Counted from the stretch's first letter, positions 19,270 through 28,339 are shown. The stretch is 46,136 bases of DNA from Dehalococcoides mccartyi (GCA_945865925.1 CAMBFG010000013.1:1-46136), one strand, 5' to 3'. Translations and numbers: made by a program. The notes: generated by a model from the letters alone, not told the origin.

Positions 19270-20535
19270 GTGAGGCGACACGGCTTCCACGGATGGTGGC
19301 TGGTCGGCGCGGGTGCGGCGATCCAGTTCGTCATGTCCGCGCTGATGCAGCAGTCCTTCGGCTTCTACGCCGCCGCCCTCGTGCGCGAGTACGGCTGGAG
19401 CCGCGGCACCGTCGGCTCGGCGTTCTCGTTCGCGCGCGTCGAGGGCCCGCTCGGGCCGCCTCAGGGCTGGATCGTGGACAAGTACGGCGCGCGCCTCGTG
19501 CTCCAGGTGGGCATCGTCATCCTCGCGGCGGGGTTCCTGCTGTTCGCCACGATCCACTCGTTGTGGCAGTTCTTCCTGTTCTACATCGTGATGTCGATCG
19601 GCTCGAGTTTCGGCGGCTTCCAGACCATCACCGTCGCGATCGTCTCGTGGTTCGACCGCTACCGCTCGAGGGCACTCGGCTTCTCGAGCGTCGGCTTCGC
19701 ACTGGGCGGCATCACGGCGTCCTCGGCGGTCGCGTACGCGATCACGGAGTACGGCTGGCGCGAGACGTCGTTCGCGTCGGGCATCATCATGCTCGTGCTC
19801 GGCCTTCCGCTGACCTTCCTCTTCCACGACCGGCCCGAGGACATCGGCCAGCACGTGGACGGCATCGCCCCCGAGGATCGCGACGCGTACCGCCTTGCGA
19901 TGCCCGCGCGGATCTACAGCACCACGGTCGACTTCACCGTGCGCGAGGCGATGCGGACGCGTGCCTTCTGGATGATCTCGTGCGGCCACGCGGCAGCGCT
20001 GCTCGTTGTGACGGCGGTACAGGTACACCTGGTGTTGCACCTGACGGACTCCCTGCACTACTCGGACGGGGCGGCGCGCTGGATCCTCACCTCGATGATC
20101 CTCATGCAGATCGTCGGGCAGGTGTTCGGCGGCGTCCTCGGCGACCGGATGAGCAAGCGCCTGCTCGTGATCGTGTGCATGGCGATGCACGCCGTGGGGC
20201 TGCTCCTGATCGCGTGGGTGGGGACCAACATCCTGGCCGTCGCGGGCTTCGGGATCCTGCACGGCATCGCATGGGGCACTCGAGGGCCGCTCATGCAGGC
20301 GATCCGTGCCGACTACTTCGGCCGCACGCATTTCGGTGCGATCTCCGGGTGGTCCTCGATCATCACGACCTTCGGCCCGATCCTCGGCCCGGTGATCGCC
20401 GGGTTCCTCTACGACTGGACCGGCGACTACCGCGCCGGCTTCACCGTCGTCGCCCTAATGGCCGCCGCTGGCTCGATCTTCTTCGTGTTGTCGACACGGC
20501 CCGCGCCGCCGGTCCGCACGCCGGTCGAGGGCTAA
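19270..20535 (+). CDS. MFS transporter, monocarboxylate/oxalate-formate type
   Basis: Inner-membrane secondary transporter of 421 residues with about 12 hydrophobic helices and a hydrophilic central loop (around residues 190-225). Motifs of the oxalate/formate antiporter-like MFS group are visible: GPPQGWIVDKYGARLVLQVG between helices 2 and 3, SIGSSFGGFQTI, then WFDRYRSRALGFSSVGFALGG in the fourth-fifth helix region, and GVLGDRMSKRLL in the second half. The substrate is unknown; small carboxylates are the usual guess. The start is GTG at 19270. It ends 4 bases from the convergent small HTH-like gene. Confidence 0.85.
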   Translation: MRRHGFHGWWLVGAGAAIQFVMSALMQQSFGFYAAALVREYGWSRGTVGSAFSFARVEGPLGPPQGWIVDKYGARLVLQVGIVILAAGFLLFATIHSLWQFFLFYIVMSIGSSFGGFQTITVAIVSWFDRYRSRALGFSSVGFALGGITASSAVAYAITEYGWRETSFASGIIMLVLGLPLTFLFHDRPEDIGQHVDGIAPEDRDAYRLAMPARIYSTTVDFTVREAMRTRAFWMISCGHAAALLVVTAVQVHLVLHLTDSLHYSDGAARWILTSMILMQIVGQVFGGVLGDRMSKRLLVIVCMAMHAVGLLLIAWVGTNILAVAGFGILHGIAWGTRGPLMQAIRADYFGRTHFGAISGWSSIITTFGPILGPVIAGFLYDWTGDYRAGFTVVALMAAAGSIFFVLSTRPAPPVRTPVEG

Positions 20536-20539
20536 CGAC

Positions 20540-20689
20540 TCACTTCGGCCGCCGTGCCGCCTCCACCGCCTGCCGGATCGGCCGCACCACCTTCACGCTC
20601 ACACCGACGGCGCCCGCGATGTCCTCGTCGGACGCCCCGGCGAGGATCGCGCCGCGGATCTGCCGCTCGACCTCGAGTGAGAGGTTCAT
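20540..20689 (-). CDS. 49-residue helix-turn-helix-like small protein
   Basis: A short frame reads MNLSLEVERQIRGAILAGAS, then DEDIAGAVGVSVKVVRPIRQ and a basic end AARRPK. The central DEDIAGAVGVSVKVV fits the spacing of a helix-turn-helix (I-A-x2-V-G-V-S-x2-V-V), like resolvase or Mor-type recognition units, but no full domain is present. The ATG at 20689 lies 7 bases after the pepN stop, so it is likely co-transcribed with pepN. Codon choice looks like its neighbours. It is below the usual length for automatic gene calls. Confidence 0.6.
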   Translation of the reverse strand: MNLSLEVERQIRGAILAGASDEDIAGAVGVSVKVVRPIRQAVEAARRPK

Positions 20690-20696
20690 GCCGGCC

Positions 20697-23243
20697 TCAC
20701 GACGCCGCGAACTCGCGGCACTTCACGGCCCGCTCGAGGTCATCGATTGCCTCGCGGAGCGAGCGTCGGAGCAGCGTGGACGACTCCGGCGTCGCCGCCA
20801 GCAGACGCTGCGCCCGCTCGAGTGTCGGCCGGTCGACCAGGTACGACGGCCAGAGGTTGGAGAGGTAGGTGCCGGAGAACTCCCGCTCCTCCCGTTCGAA
20901 GATGCCGGGGAGTGCCTCGAAGTACCGCTCGACGTACGGCTGGAGCAGGGCGGCCTGCGCCCAGTAGTGGAAGCCGCCCATCGCCGCGCCCGTGAGGTGC
21001 AATGAGCCGTATGCGGATGGCCCGGTTTGGAACTTCTCCCACGCTGCTGCCTTCACCGCCGCGTCCGGCACCGACACCTCGCACCGCAATAACGCGCGCT
21101 GGCCTCGGTCCGAGGGGTCACGACGGCGCTCCTCGGCGACCCGCTCCGCCGCGCCGTCGAGTCCGTACGCGACGTACCTCGACGCGATGCTCCAGCGCAT
21201 CTCCTGGTCGATCGTCAGTCCGGTGACCTCCACCTTGCCGTCCGCGAGGTCGCCGCAGTGGCGGATGTCCTCCGGGTTGATCGCCACACCGATCAGCGTG
21301 CGCGCCCACATGATCCGCAGGTCCGGGTCGGTCGTCCGCTGGAGGGCATCGAGGCAGAGCCCGAACATTCGATGCCCCGCCTGCAACTTCTGCCCTTCCG
21401 GCACGTACCGCGCGAGGGTCGCCGTCATCTGCGAAAGGATCGTCTCGACCAGTTCGTGGTCGTGCTCCATCGCGACCTTCGGCCCGGCGAGTTCGAGGTA
21501 GTCCGTGGACTTCAACTGCTGGTCGCGCACCATGTTCCACAGCGTCTGCCAGATCAACTGCCGCAGCAGCGCGTCATCGACGCGTTCGAGACTCGACCGC
21601 ACGAACTCCAGCGACCGCTCGTCCAGCGCCATCTTCGCGAAGGCGTGGTCGTTGTGGTTTGGGAAGACGAAGTCTGGCGCGGGCCGTCCCACGGCCCCGG
21701 CCACCTCGGTGCGCTCGCCGTCGATGTCGCCGGGCACGGACTCGATGACGATCCGGGCGCCTTCCTCCCGCACGAGCGCGATCTCCACGTGGTGAGGGCG
21801 CAGCGTCGGGTAGGCCGGTGGCGCGCTCTGACGCAGGGCGAGGGCGCTGATCCGCTCACCGTCCCGCTCCACCTCGGCGGAGATCGTGTTCAGCGACGGC
21901 GTCTCGAGCCAGGCCTGCGCCCAGCCGTGCAGGTCACGCCCGACGCCCTGCCCGAGGGCATCGAGCCACTGGGTGAGCGTCGTGTTCCCGTACGCGTGCT
22001 CCTTGAAGTACAGGCGCATCCCGTTCCGGAAGCCGTCCATCCCCATCGCCGCGACGAGTTGCTTGATCACCGCGGCGCCCTTGCCGTAGGTGATGCCGTC
22101 GAAGTTGAGGAACGTCTGCTCCGTGTCCGCGACGATGCCGGAGATCGGGTGCGTCGTGACCAACTGGTCCTGGCGGTAGGCCCAGTTCTTCATCCCGGAG
22201 TTGAAGGCCTGCCATGAGGTCTTGAACCGCGTCGCCTCCGCCATCGAGAGGTAGGCCATGTAGGTAGCGAACGACTCGTTCAGCCAGAGGTCGTTCCACC
22301 ACTTCATGGTCACGAGGTCGCCGAACCACATGTGCGCCATCTCGTGCAGGATCACCTCGGCGCGGCCCAGGCGGTCGTTCTCGGTCGGCGGGTCGCGGAA
22401 CACCATGCGCTCCGAGTGCGTCACCGCGGCCACGTTCTCCATCGCGCCCGCGTTGAACTCCGGCACGAAGACCTGGTCGTACTTCCCGAACGGGTAGGGG
22501 TAGTCGAAGAACTCCGCGTAGAAGTCGAGGCCCTGCTTCGTCACCTCAAACAGTTCGGCCTCGTCCACGTGTGGCGCGAGCGACTTGCGGGCGAAGAAGC
22601 CGAGGTCCACGTCGCCGTGCTTGGAGCGGAAGACCTCGAACGGTCCGGCGATGAGCGCGAAGAGGTACGTCGAGAACGGCTCCGTCGCCGTGAACGCCGT
22701 GCGCACGCGCCCGTCCGCGATCGTCGAGGTGCCCTCGGCGGGGCTGTTCGCGATCAACTGCCACGCGGCTGGCGCCGTCACGACGAGGCGGTAGCGCGCC
22801 TTCAGGTCGGGCTGGTCGAAGCAGGGCAGCAGCCGGTGCGCCGAGTACGGCTCGAAGTTCGTATACAGGTACTCCTGGCCGTCCTCCGGATCGACGAACT
22901 GGTGGAAGCCGTCCCCCGTGTGGTCATACTCGTTCTCGTACACGACATGGACCGTGTTCTCCGCCGCGAGGCCATCGAGGGTGAGCCGGTAGCCCGTCCA
23001 CGCCGGCGCTCCTACCGCGCGTCCGTTCACCTCTAACCGCTCGATGCGCTTCCCGGTGAAGTCGAGGAACACCGGGGCCGTGTCCGCGAGGCGGAAGCGG
23101 ATCGTGACGTCGCCTCGATAGGTTGGGCTGCCCTGTGTCAGGTCGAGGGTGAGGTCGTACTCGACGTTGGAGACGCGAGCGGCGCGGCCGATCGCCTCGT
23201 CCTGGGTGAGTACATCGCGGGTCGTGGTCGTGGGTGCGTCCAT
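20697..23243 (-). CDS. pepN: Aminopeptidase N (M1 zinc metallopeptidase)
   Basis: Removes N-terminal residues from peptides in the cytoplasm. It is 848 residues from ATG 23243, normal for actinobacterial-type PepN. The exopeptidase motif appears as NAGAMENVAAVTH. The zinc site is HEMAHMWFGDL followed 18 residues later by NESFATY, giving HExxH-x18-E. The ERAP1-like C-terminal helical domain fills the last 300 residues. An AGGA site lies 9 bases before the chosen start; the open frame runs further upstream without support. It ends 7 bases before the small HTH-like gene. Confidence 0.96.
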   Translation of the reverse strand: MDAPTTTTRDVLTQDEAIGRAARVSNVEYDLTLDLTQGSPTYRGDVTIRFRLADTAPVFLDFTGKRIERLEVNGRAVGAPAWTGYRLTLDGLAAENTVHVVYENEYDHTGDGFHQFVDPEDGQEYLYTNFEPYSAHRLLPCFDQPDLKARYRLVVTAPAAWQLIANSPAEGTSTIADGRVRTAFTATEPFSTYLFALIAGPFEVFRSKHGDVDLGFFARKSLAPHVDEAELFEVTKQGLDFYAEFFDYPYPFGKYDQVFVPEFNAGAMENVAAVTHSERMVFRDPPTENDRLGRAEVILHEMAHMWFGDLVTMKWWNDLWLNESFATYMAYLSMAEATRFKTSWQAFNSGMKNWAYRQDQLVTTHPISGIVADTEQTFLNFDGITYGKGAAVIKQLVAAMGMDGFRNGMRLYFKEHAYGNTTLTQWLDALGQGVGRDLHGWAQAWLETPSLNTISAEVERDGERISALALRQSAPPAYPTLRPHHVEIALVREEGARIVIESVPGDIDGERTEVAGAVGRPAPDFVFPNHNDHAFAKMALDERSLEFVRSSLERVDDALLRQLIWQTLWNMVRDQQLKSTDYLELAGPKVAMEHDHELVETILSQMTATLARYVPEGQKLQAGHRMFGLCLDALQRTTDPDLRIMWARTLIGVAINPEDIRHCGDLADGKVEVTGLTIDQEMRWSIASRYVAYGLDGAAERVAEERRRDPSDRGQRALLRCEVSVPDAAVKAAAWEKFQTGPSAYGSLHLTGAAMGGFHYWAQAALLQPYVERYFEALPGIFEREEREFSGTYLSNLWPSYLVDRPTLERAQRLLAATPESSTLLRRSLREAIDDLERAVKCREFAAS

Positions 23244-23435
23244 GCGGTGCAGTCCTCGCGTCGTGTTGGGTGATGAGGCGACCATGCTAGCGGCCAACCG
23301 AGGCGTCGCGTGTCGAGATCTGACGCACGCGTCAAGGATTGGTGTCACTCATAGCCCTTCGCACTTCGTTCACACACGCCGCCCGAGCCGTAAGCGACAC
23401 TAGAAGTCAGGCAGTCACTACAGCGTGGAGTCAGC

Positions 23436-24185
23436 GTGCGGCGAACGATGCTCATCGGAGGGGCCGCAGCTGTGCTCGTGGGAGCGCTCGGCGCTTTCGG
23501 CGCGTGGACGCTGCTGCGGAGCGATACACCCGCCCCGGCGTCCCTGAGCGAGGCTCTGCGCCAGGCGCCCGCCGCTCCGCCCCCAATCGCCCTCAGCGTC
23601 CCGGTCGCGGAGCCCGCGTTGAACCTCATCTCCGGGAGTGGCACCGTCCAACTCGATGGGGCCGGTCGCTATCAGGTCGTCGTCGGCCCCTCCTTCGTGG
23701 GGTACCGGGTGAAGGAGGTCCTCGCGGGCCTCGGCGGGAACGTCGCCGTGGGGCGCAGCAGCGAGGTGGCCGCCTCCTTCGCCTTCGACGGACGCAACCT
23801 CTCCAACCTCGATGTCTCCGTGAACCTGCAGGCGCTGAAGAGCGATGACGCCCGCCGCGATGCGCAGCTGCGCACCCAGGCGATCGAATCCGAGCGCTTC
23901 CCATCCGCCCGCTTCGTCTTCGCCGGCCCGACCAACATCGGCGGCGTCCCCGCCGAAGGCGAGGAGGCACACGTCATCCTCGTCGGCGACCTCACGCTGC
24001 ACGGTGTCACCCGTCCGGTGACGGCCCACATCTACGGCGCGCGTAAGGGCGAACTGACCGTCGTCGTCGGGACGACCGAGGTGCTGTTTTCCGACTTTGG
24101 TATCAAGCCACCCCAGTCAATCGTCGTGGCGTCGGTTGAAGACCATGCCACGGTGGAGTTTCAACTGATCTTCAAGAAGGCGTAG
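23436..24185 (+). CDS. YceI-family protein with N-terminal membrane anchor (copy 1)
   Basis: Exported lipocalin-like protein of the YceI family, whose members bind isoprenoids or other long lipids; the ligand here is unknown. It is 249 residues with an uncleaved-looking signal anchor (GGAAAVLVGALGAFGAW) and a Pro/Ala-rich linker to about residue 80. The YceI domain contains SFVGYRVKEVLAGLGGNVAVGRSSEV, SDDARRDAQLRTQAIESERFP and GDLTLHGVTRPVT. The start is GTG at 23436 with GGAG 5 bases upstream. A second YceI gene follows after 17 bases, so the two form an operon. Confidence 0.9.
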   Translation: MRRTMLIGGAAAVLVGALGAFGAWTLLRSDTPAPASLSEALRQAPAAPPPIALSVPVAEPALNLISGSGTVQLDGAGRYQVVVGPSFVGYRVKEVLAGLGGNVAVGRSSEVAASFAFDGRNLSNLDVSVNLQALKSDDARRDAQLRTQAIESERFPSARFVFAGPTNIGGVPAEGEEAHVILVGDLTLHGVTRPVTAHIYGARKGELTVVVGTTEVLFSDFGIKPPQSIVVASVEDHATVEFQLIFKKA

Positions 24186-24202
24186 CCCCAAGGGGGCACG
24201 CT

Positions 24203-24961
24203 GTGAGAGGCATACGCATGCGTCGAATAGTGATCATCGGTGGAGCGCTCGCTGCCCTCGGCGTCATCGCCGTCGCCGCAGGCCTGTTCTGGTTCTTCAG
24301 CGGCGATGAGCCCGAGGCCGCTTCGGTGGACGCCGCGCTTGCCGGAGGCGCTGCCACTGCTGCCGCCACGAGTGCCGCCGCCGCCACGACCGCCGCTGGC
24401 GCGTCGACCGCCACTGCTGCCGCATCCTCCGACCCGATCGGGACGTACAAGATCGTCGCCGGTGAGACCACCTTCGCGGGCTACCGGCTGAAGGAGGAAC
24501 TCCGAGGCGTTGGCAGCAACATCGTCGTCGGGCGCACCGGCGAAGTAACGGGCAGCCTCACATTCGACGGCAAGGCCATCACCGCCGTCGACATCACCGT
24601 GCAGACGGCCAACATCAAGACTGACGACTCCCGACGCGACAGCCAGAACGTCCGAGGCGGCCTGCAGACCGCGACGTTCCCGACGGCGAAGTTCGTCCTG
24701 GCGCAGCCCATCGCCATCGCCTCAATGCCCGCCGAGGGCGCCAAGGTGAAATTCGACGCAGTAGGTGATTTCACCCTCCATGGCGTGACCAAGCGCGTCA
24801 CGATCCCCCTGGAGGGCGCCCGTCAGGCCGGCAGTGTGATCGTCGCCGGGTCCCTCACGATCGCGTTGGCCGACTACGCCATCCGGAAGCCGACGTCCCC
24901 CTCGGTCCTCTCGATCGACGACAAGGGCTCGATGGAGTTCCAGCTGGTCTTCCGCAAGTAG
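24203..24961 (+). CDS. YceI-family protein with N-terminal membrane anchor (copy 2)
   Basis: Tandem paralogue of the preceding gene, 252 residues. It has an N-terminal membrane anchor (IVIIGGALAALGVIAVAAGL), then a low-complexity Ala/Thr linker of about 45 residues and a YceI domain with AGETTFAGYRLKEELRGVG, DDSRRDSQNVRGGLQTATFP and GDFTLHGVTKRVTIP. The two copies differ most in the linker. GTG 24203 is preceded by AAGGGGG; ATG 24218 with GAGAGG is an alternative. Extracytoplasmic lipid binding is inferred from the family. It converges on the SURF1 gene with 3 bases between the stops. Confidence 0.9.
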   Translation: MRGIRMRRIVIIGGALAALGVIAVAAGLFWFFSGDEPEAASVDAALAGGAATAAATSAAAATTAAGASTATAAASSDPIGTYKIVAGETTFAGYRLKEELRGVGSNIVVGRTGEVTGSLTFDGKAITAVDITVQTANIKTDDSRRDSQNVRGGLQTATFPTAKFVLAQPIAIASMPAEGAKVKFDAVGDFTLHGVTKRVTIPLEGARQAGSVIVAGSLTIALADYAIRKPTSPSVLSIDDKGSMEFQLVFRK

Positions 24962-24964
24962 GCG

Positions 24965-25699
24965 CTAGCGTTCCGGGGTCGCGTCCCGCCGCGCTCGCCG
25001 GGGCGCGATGACGAGCCTCGCCACGGCGATGGCGACCAGGGCCGCCGCGATGCCGAACCAGGTCAGGGCATACTGCCCGTGCGGCGTCGTGTTCACGAAC
25101 GGCCGGTAGCCGCGTACGGGGAGCGCCCCATCAGCAGGCACCCGCGTCTCGTCCTCGATGGGCGTCCCCTGCAGCACCGCCCACGGGCGAAGCGGCATCC
25201 CCGCCGCCTCCGCCATCGATGCGGGTGCGAGGCCCGTCCACGTCCCCTGAGGCGTCCGTCGGGCCGTCCTGCCCGTGGCGTCAAACGCCAACCCTTCGAC
25301 GTTTGCGGAGGCCTCGGCGTCCAGCGCAGCGCGAACCCGGTCGCGCTCGGATTCGGGGTACCAGCCACGGTTCACCAGGATGGCGTCGCCGCCACCGGAT
25401 GGCACGAGCGGGGTGACGAGTTCCTCGCCCTTCGTGCCGAAGCGAATTCGGTTCGCTAGCACCATTGAGTGCGGGTGATCCCACCTACCCGACAGCCGGA
25501 CGCGGTGCCATTCCACCTCGGACGGCCCCAGGGCGAGGACGCCCGGCGCTTCCAGTGGGGGAGCGGCGAGGGTGGCCGTGCGCTCCTCGACCAGGCGCTG
25601 CTTCCACTGGCTTCGCTGCACCTGCCACGTCCCCAGACCGAGCAGGACGGCCACAGCGAGGCTCAGAAGTACGACGAGAACGGGAGTGGGGAGGCGCAT
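24965..25699 (-). CDS. SURF1-family cytochrome oxidase assembly protein
   Basis: SURF1 helps insert haem into cytochrome c oxidase in the membrane. The 244-residue protein has the family layout of two membrane helices, one at each end (VLVVLLSLAVAVLLGLGTWQ and YALTWFGIAAALVAIAVA), with an outer domain between. Conserved pieces are LGTWQVQRSQWKQ, then VRLSGRWD, AILVNRGWYP and GYRPFVNTTPHGQYALTWFG. ATG 25699 has GGAGG 8 bases upstream. No oxidase subunit genes are adjacent. It is divergent from glnA. Confidence 0.9.
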   Translation of the reverse strand: MRLPTPVLVVLLSLAVAVLLGLGTWQVQRSQWKQRLVEERTATLAAPPLEAPGVLALGPSEVEWHRVRLSGRWDHPHSMVLANRIRFGTKGEELVTPLVPSGGGDAILVNRGWYPESERDRVRAALDAEASANVEGLAFDATGRTARRTPQGTWTGLAPASMAEAAGMPLRPWAVLQGTPIEDETRVPADGALPVRGYRPFVNTTPHGQYALTWFGIAAALVAIAVARLVIAPRRARRDATPER

Positions 25700-25863
25700 C
25701 GGGTGACCTCCGTGGTCGTCCTCAGTCTGTCTGGCGGGACGGGTGTGGGCAAACAGCCGATGGACCATCTGGGCTTCAGCGTGGGCCTCTGGCCTGAAAT
25801 ACTGCTGAAACAGCGCAGGCATAGTCTCGCGCTTGCAGGGGCTGGGATTCCCGGCTGGGCACT

Positions 25864-25893
25864 CAAGGGGCGGCCCGTCCTCGGGCCTTGATT
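25864..25893 (+). promoter_or_regulatory. Hairpin in the glnA leader, possible attenuator
   Basis: GGCCCG (25872-25877) pairs with CGGGCC (25882-25887) around TCCT, and CAAG (25864-25867) can extend the stem with CTTG (25887-25890). The stem is followed by ATTT and lies only a few bases before the GGAAGGA ribosome site of glnA. It could act as an attenuator or affect translation, but no known riboswitch is recognised. Confidence 0.3.
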
Positions 25894-25906
25894 TGGAAGG
25901 ACCGAG

Positions 25907-26917
25907 ATGGCGTACAAGGCTGAATACATCTGGATTGACGGCGCCGAACCCACCCAGAAGTTGCGTTCCAAGACCAAGATCATGGAAGACGGCGCGGAGC
26001 CGGGCATCTGGGGCTTCGACGGTTCCAGCACCAATCAGGCGGCCGGCGAGAGCAGCGACTGCGTCCTCAACCCGGTCCGTGTCGTCCCGGACCCGATCCG
26101 TGGCGGCGCGAACAAGCTCGTCCTGTGCGAGGTGCTGCTCATCACGATGAAGCCGCATCCCACCAACAAGCGTGCCGCGCTGGTCGCCACCGCTAAGAAG
26201 TACGCCAAGTACGAGATGTGGTTCGGCATCGAGCAGGAGTACACGTTCTTCGACGGCATTAAGCCGCTCGGCTGGCCGGACAACGGCTTCCCGGCCCCGC
26301 AGTTCGGCTATTACTGCGGCGTCGGTGCGGATGAGATCTTCGGCCGTGAGATCGTGGAGGCGCACTCGGACGCCTGCATGGTCGCCGGCCTCACCATTGC
26401 CGGCACCAACGCTGAGGTCATGCCTGCACAGTGGGAGTTCCAGATCGGTCCGATCGGCCCGGTCGAGTGCTCCGACGAGATGTGGCTTGCCCGCTGGCTG
26501 CTCTACCGCATCGCCGAAGACTTCGGTGTCACTGCCACGCTGAACCCGAAGCCGATCGACGGCGACTGGAACGGCGCCGGCGCGCACACCAACTTCTCCA
26601 CGAAGCAGATGCGCTCCTCCTACGCACCCATCGAGCAGGCGTGTCGCGCCCTCGCTGAGAAGTGGGAAGTGCACGTGAAGAACTATGGTTATGGCATCGA
26701 GCGGCGCCTGACCGGCCGTCACGAGACCGCGCCGTGGAACAAGTTCTCCTGGGGTGTCTCCAACCGTGCTGCCTCGGTCCGCATCCCGTGGCAGGTCGCG
26801 GTGGACAAGAAGGGCTACGCGGAGGACCGCCGCCCGAACGCCAACATGGACCCGTACGTCGTGACGCGACTCGTCACCGACACGGTCTGCGCCTACGCAG
26901 AAAAGGGCGGTAAGTAG
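25907..26917 (+). CDS. glnII: Glutamine synthetase, type II (eukaryotic-type, short form)
   Basis: Makes glutamine from glutamate, ammonia and ATP. At 336 residues it has the short GSII architecture, not the 450-residue GSI of most bacteria. The N-terminal beta-grasp part contains GIWGFDGSSTNQA (the DGSST signature), the catalytic part WFGIEQEYTFF and AGTNAEVMPAQWEFQIGPIG. The ATP-binding region is NGAGAHTNFST, and GVSNRAASVRIP carries the late Arg motif. GGAAGGA lies 5 bases before ATG 25907. GSII lacks the adenylylation loop of GSI, so control is expected at expression level. It is divergent from the SURF1 gene and ends at a strong terminator. Confidence 0.96.
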   Translation: MAYKAEYIWIDGAEPTQKLRSKTKIMEDGAEPGIWGFDGSSTNQAAGESSDCVLNPVRVVPDPIRGGANKLVLCEVLLITMKPHPTNKRAALVATAKKYAKYEMWFGIEQEYTFFDGIKPLGWPDNGFPAPQFGYYCGVGADEIFGREIVEAHSDACMVAGLTIAGTNAEVMPAQWEFQIGPIGPVECSDEMWLARWLLYRIAEDFGVTATLNPKPIDGDWNGAGAHTNFSTKQMRSSYAPIEQACRALAEKWEVHVKNYGYGIERRLTGRHETAPWNKFSWGVSNRAASVRIPWQVAVDKKGYAEDRRPNANMDPYVVTRLVTDTVCAYAEKGGK

Positions 26918-26954
26918 CCGCCACCCTCACATCGAGGGCTTCGAGCACACACGA

Positions 26955-26980
26955 GAGGGGCGGCCGCAAGGCCGCCCCTC
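26955..26980. terminator. Terminator between glnII and the convergent phosphodiesterase gene
   Basis: A perfect 11-bp stem (26955-26965 with 26970-26980) closes a GCAA tetraloop and is followed by TTCGTT on the plus strand. It lies between two convergent genes and can serve glnII, and possibly the opposite gene. Confidence 0.85.
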
Positions 26981-27024
26981 TTCGTTGCCGCGGAGATCGA
27001 GGTCCCTCAGTGCTGAAGGGCGCG

Positions 27025-28251
27025 TTAGCGCGTAAACCCGCTCCCGCCCAGCACCAGCGGCACCTCGATCTCCGCGGGCGTCAGGCCCGAGTGCGACGAA
27101 CGCATCCGCAAGTACCCGTCGCGTCCAGAGAAGCCCGCGTAGCGCAGCGCGGCGGCACCCCGCGCGATCGACAAGTAGTCACCGAGGCGCGCCCGGGTCT
27201 CCGGCGTGAGCGCGGCGGCGCCGAGCAGCCCGAGGTCCTCCACCGTCGAGGCGCGTAGGAGCAGGAAGTGCTCTCCGAGTCGTTCGCGGAACGCCGCCTC
27301 GAAGGCCTTGTGCGCACCGGGCTGGACGTGCCAGAACTGCGTCCGCAGGTCGCCGGCGGGCGGTGCCGTCAGCAGCGAACAGATCGAATCGCCGTCCGTC
27401 ACCTCGAGGCGTGCCGAGTCATCGATGGAGAGGTGGCCGTGGTCGGCGACCACCAGGATGCGCACCCCGCCTCGCACGTCCTGTAGCGACTCCTCGATCT
27501 CATCGAGGTTGGCGTCGAGCGCGTCGATCGCCTCGGCGGCGGCGGGGCTGTCGAGGCCGGCCTCATGCGCGATCGTGTCCGGCATCGGCGTGTAGACGTA
27601 GGTGAACGTCGGTCGTTCCGCCTTGCGCACGCGCTCGATGGTCGCCGCCACGATCTCCTTTGGTTTCTGGTAGCCGGTGCGCTGGGCCTCGCCCGCCATC
27701 CAGCGTGTGAATGCGGAGTCGATGATGTTCGCTGGCATGATCAGTGCAGCGTCACGTTTGAACTGAGGGATGAGCAGCGGTCCCGGGAGCAGCGTCTCCG
27801 TGGGGACGTTGAGTTGTCCCAGGTTGCGGTTGTCTGTCGCCCGCTCGTGCGCGAAGACCGTGACCGGCGCCTCGACGGCGGGGAGGTGCGTCCACCAGCC
27901 GAGAATGGCGTGCTGCGCCGGGTATTGCCCCGTCGCCAACGAGGTGATCGCCACCGGCGTCGTCGTGGGGAACGGCGCGCGGATCCCGCGCAGCATCCGG
28001 CGATGGAGCCAGGTGTTCCGCGAGAGCCGGTCGACGGCGTTGACGCCGAGGCCGTCCGCCAGCACGAGGATGATGTGACGCGCATCCCGCAGGTGCCCGG
28101 CGATCGCCCTCGAGTGGTCGTTCAGCGGGACGTCCGCGCCGCACGCGTGCGCAACCCCCCGCACGACGTCCACGACGTTCATGTAGGTGGGGTCGGGGCG
28201 CAGCAGAGTGCCTGCGGCGAACGCTTGAAGCAGCCGGTCGCGGTCGGGCAA
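27025..28251 (-). CDS. Alkaline-phosphatase-superfamily protein (nucleotide pyrophosphatase/phosphodiesterase type)
   Basis: Predicted metal-dependent phosphodiesterase or phosphatase of 408 residues. Metal-site motifs in family order are VLADGLGVNAVD (Asp), PFPTTTPVAITSLATG (nucleophile Thr), YTPMPDTIAHEAG (Asp and His), VVADHGHLSI (Asp and His) and a late MRSSHSGLT (His). No signal peptide is seen, so it is probably cytoplasmic. The start is TTG at 28251 with a strong GAGGAGG 6 bases upstream. The substrate is unknown. It is convergent with glnII. Confidence 0.85.
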   Translation of the reverse strand: MPDRDRLLQAFAAGTLLRPDPTYMNVVDVVRGVAHACGADVPLNDHSRAIAGHLRDARHIILVLADGLGVNAVDRLSRNTWLHRRMLRGIRAPFPTTTPVAITSLATGQYPAQHAILGWWTHLPAVEAPVTVFAHERATDNRNLGQLNVPTETLLPGPLLIPQFKRDAALIMPANIIDSAFTRWMAGEAQRTGYQKPKEIVAATIERVRKAERPTFTYVYTPMPDTIAHEAGLDSPAAAEAIDALDANLDEIEESLQDVRGGVRILVVADHGHLSIDDSARLEVTDGDSICSLLTAPPAGDLRTQFWHVQPGAHKAFEAAFRERLGEHFLLLRASTVEDLGLLGAAALTPETRARLGDYLSIARGAAALRYAGFSGRDGYLRMRSSHSGLTPAEIEVPLVLGGSGFTR

Positions 28252-28339
28252 TCGCGCCTCCTCGCGCGCCAGCCTAGCGGGCAGCGCGCTGGGATGGGTG
28301 TGCTAGACGTGATCGCGAGCGTGAAGGTGGGGGGCGGAG

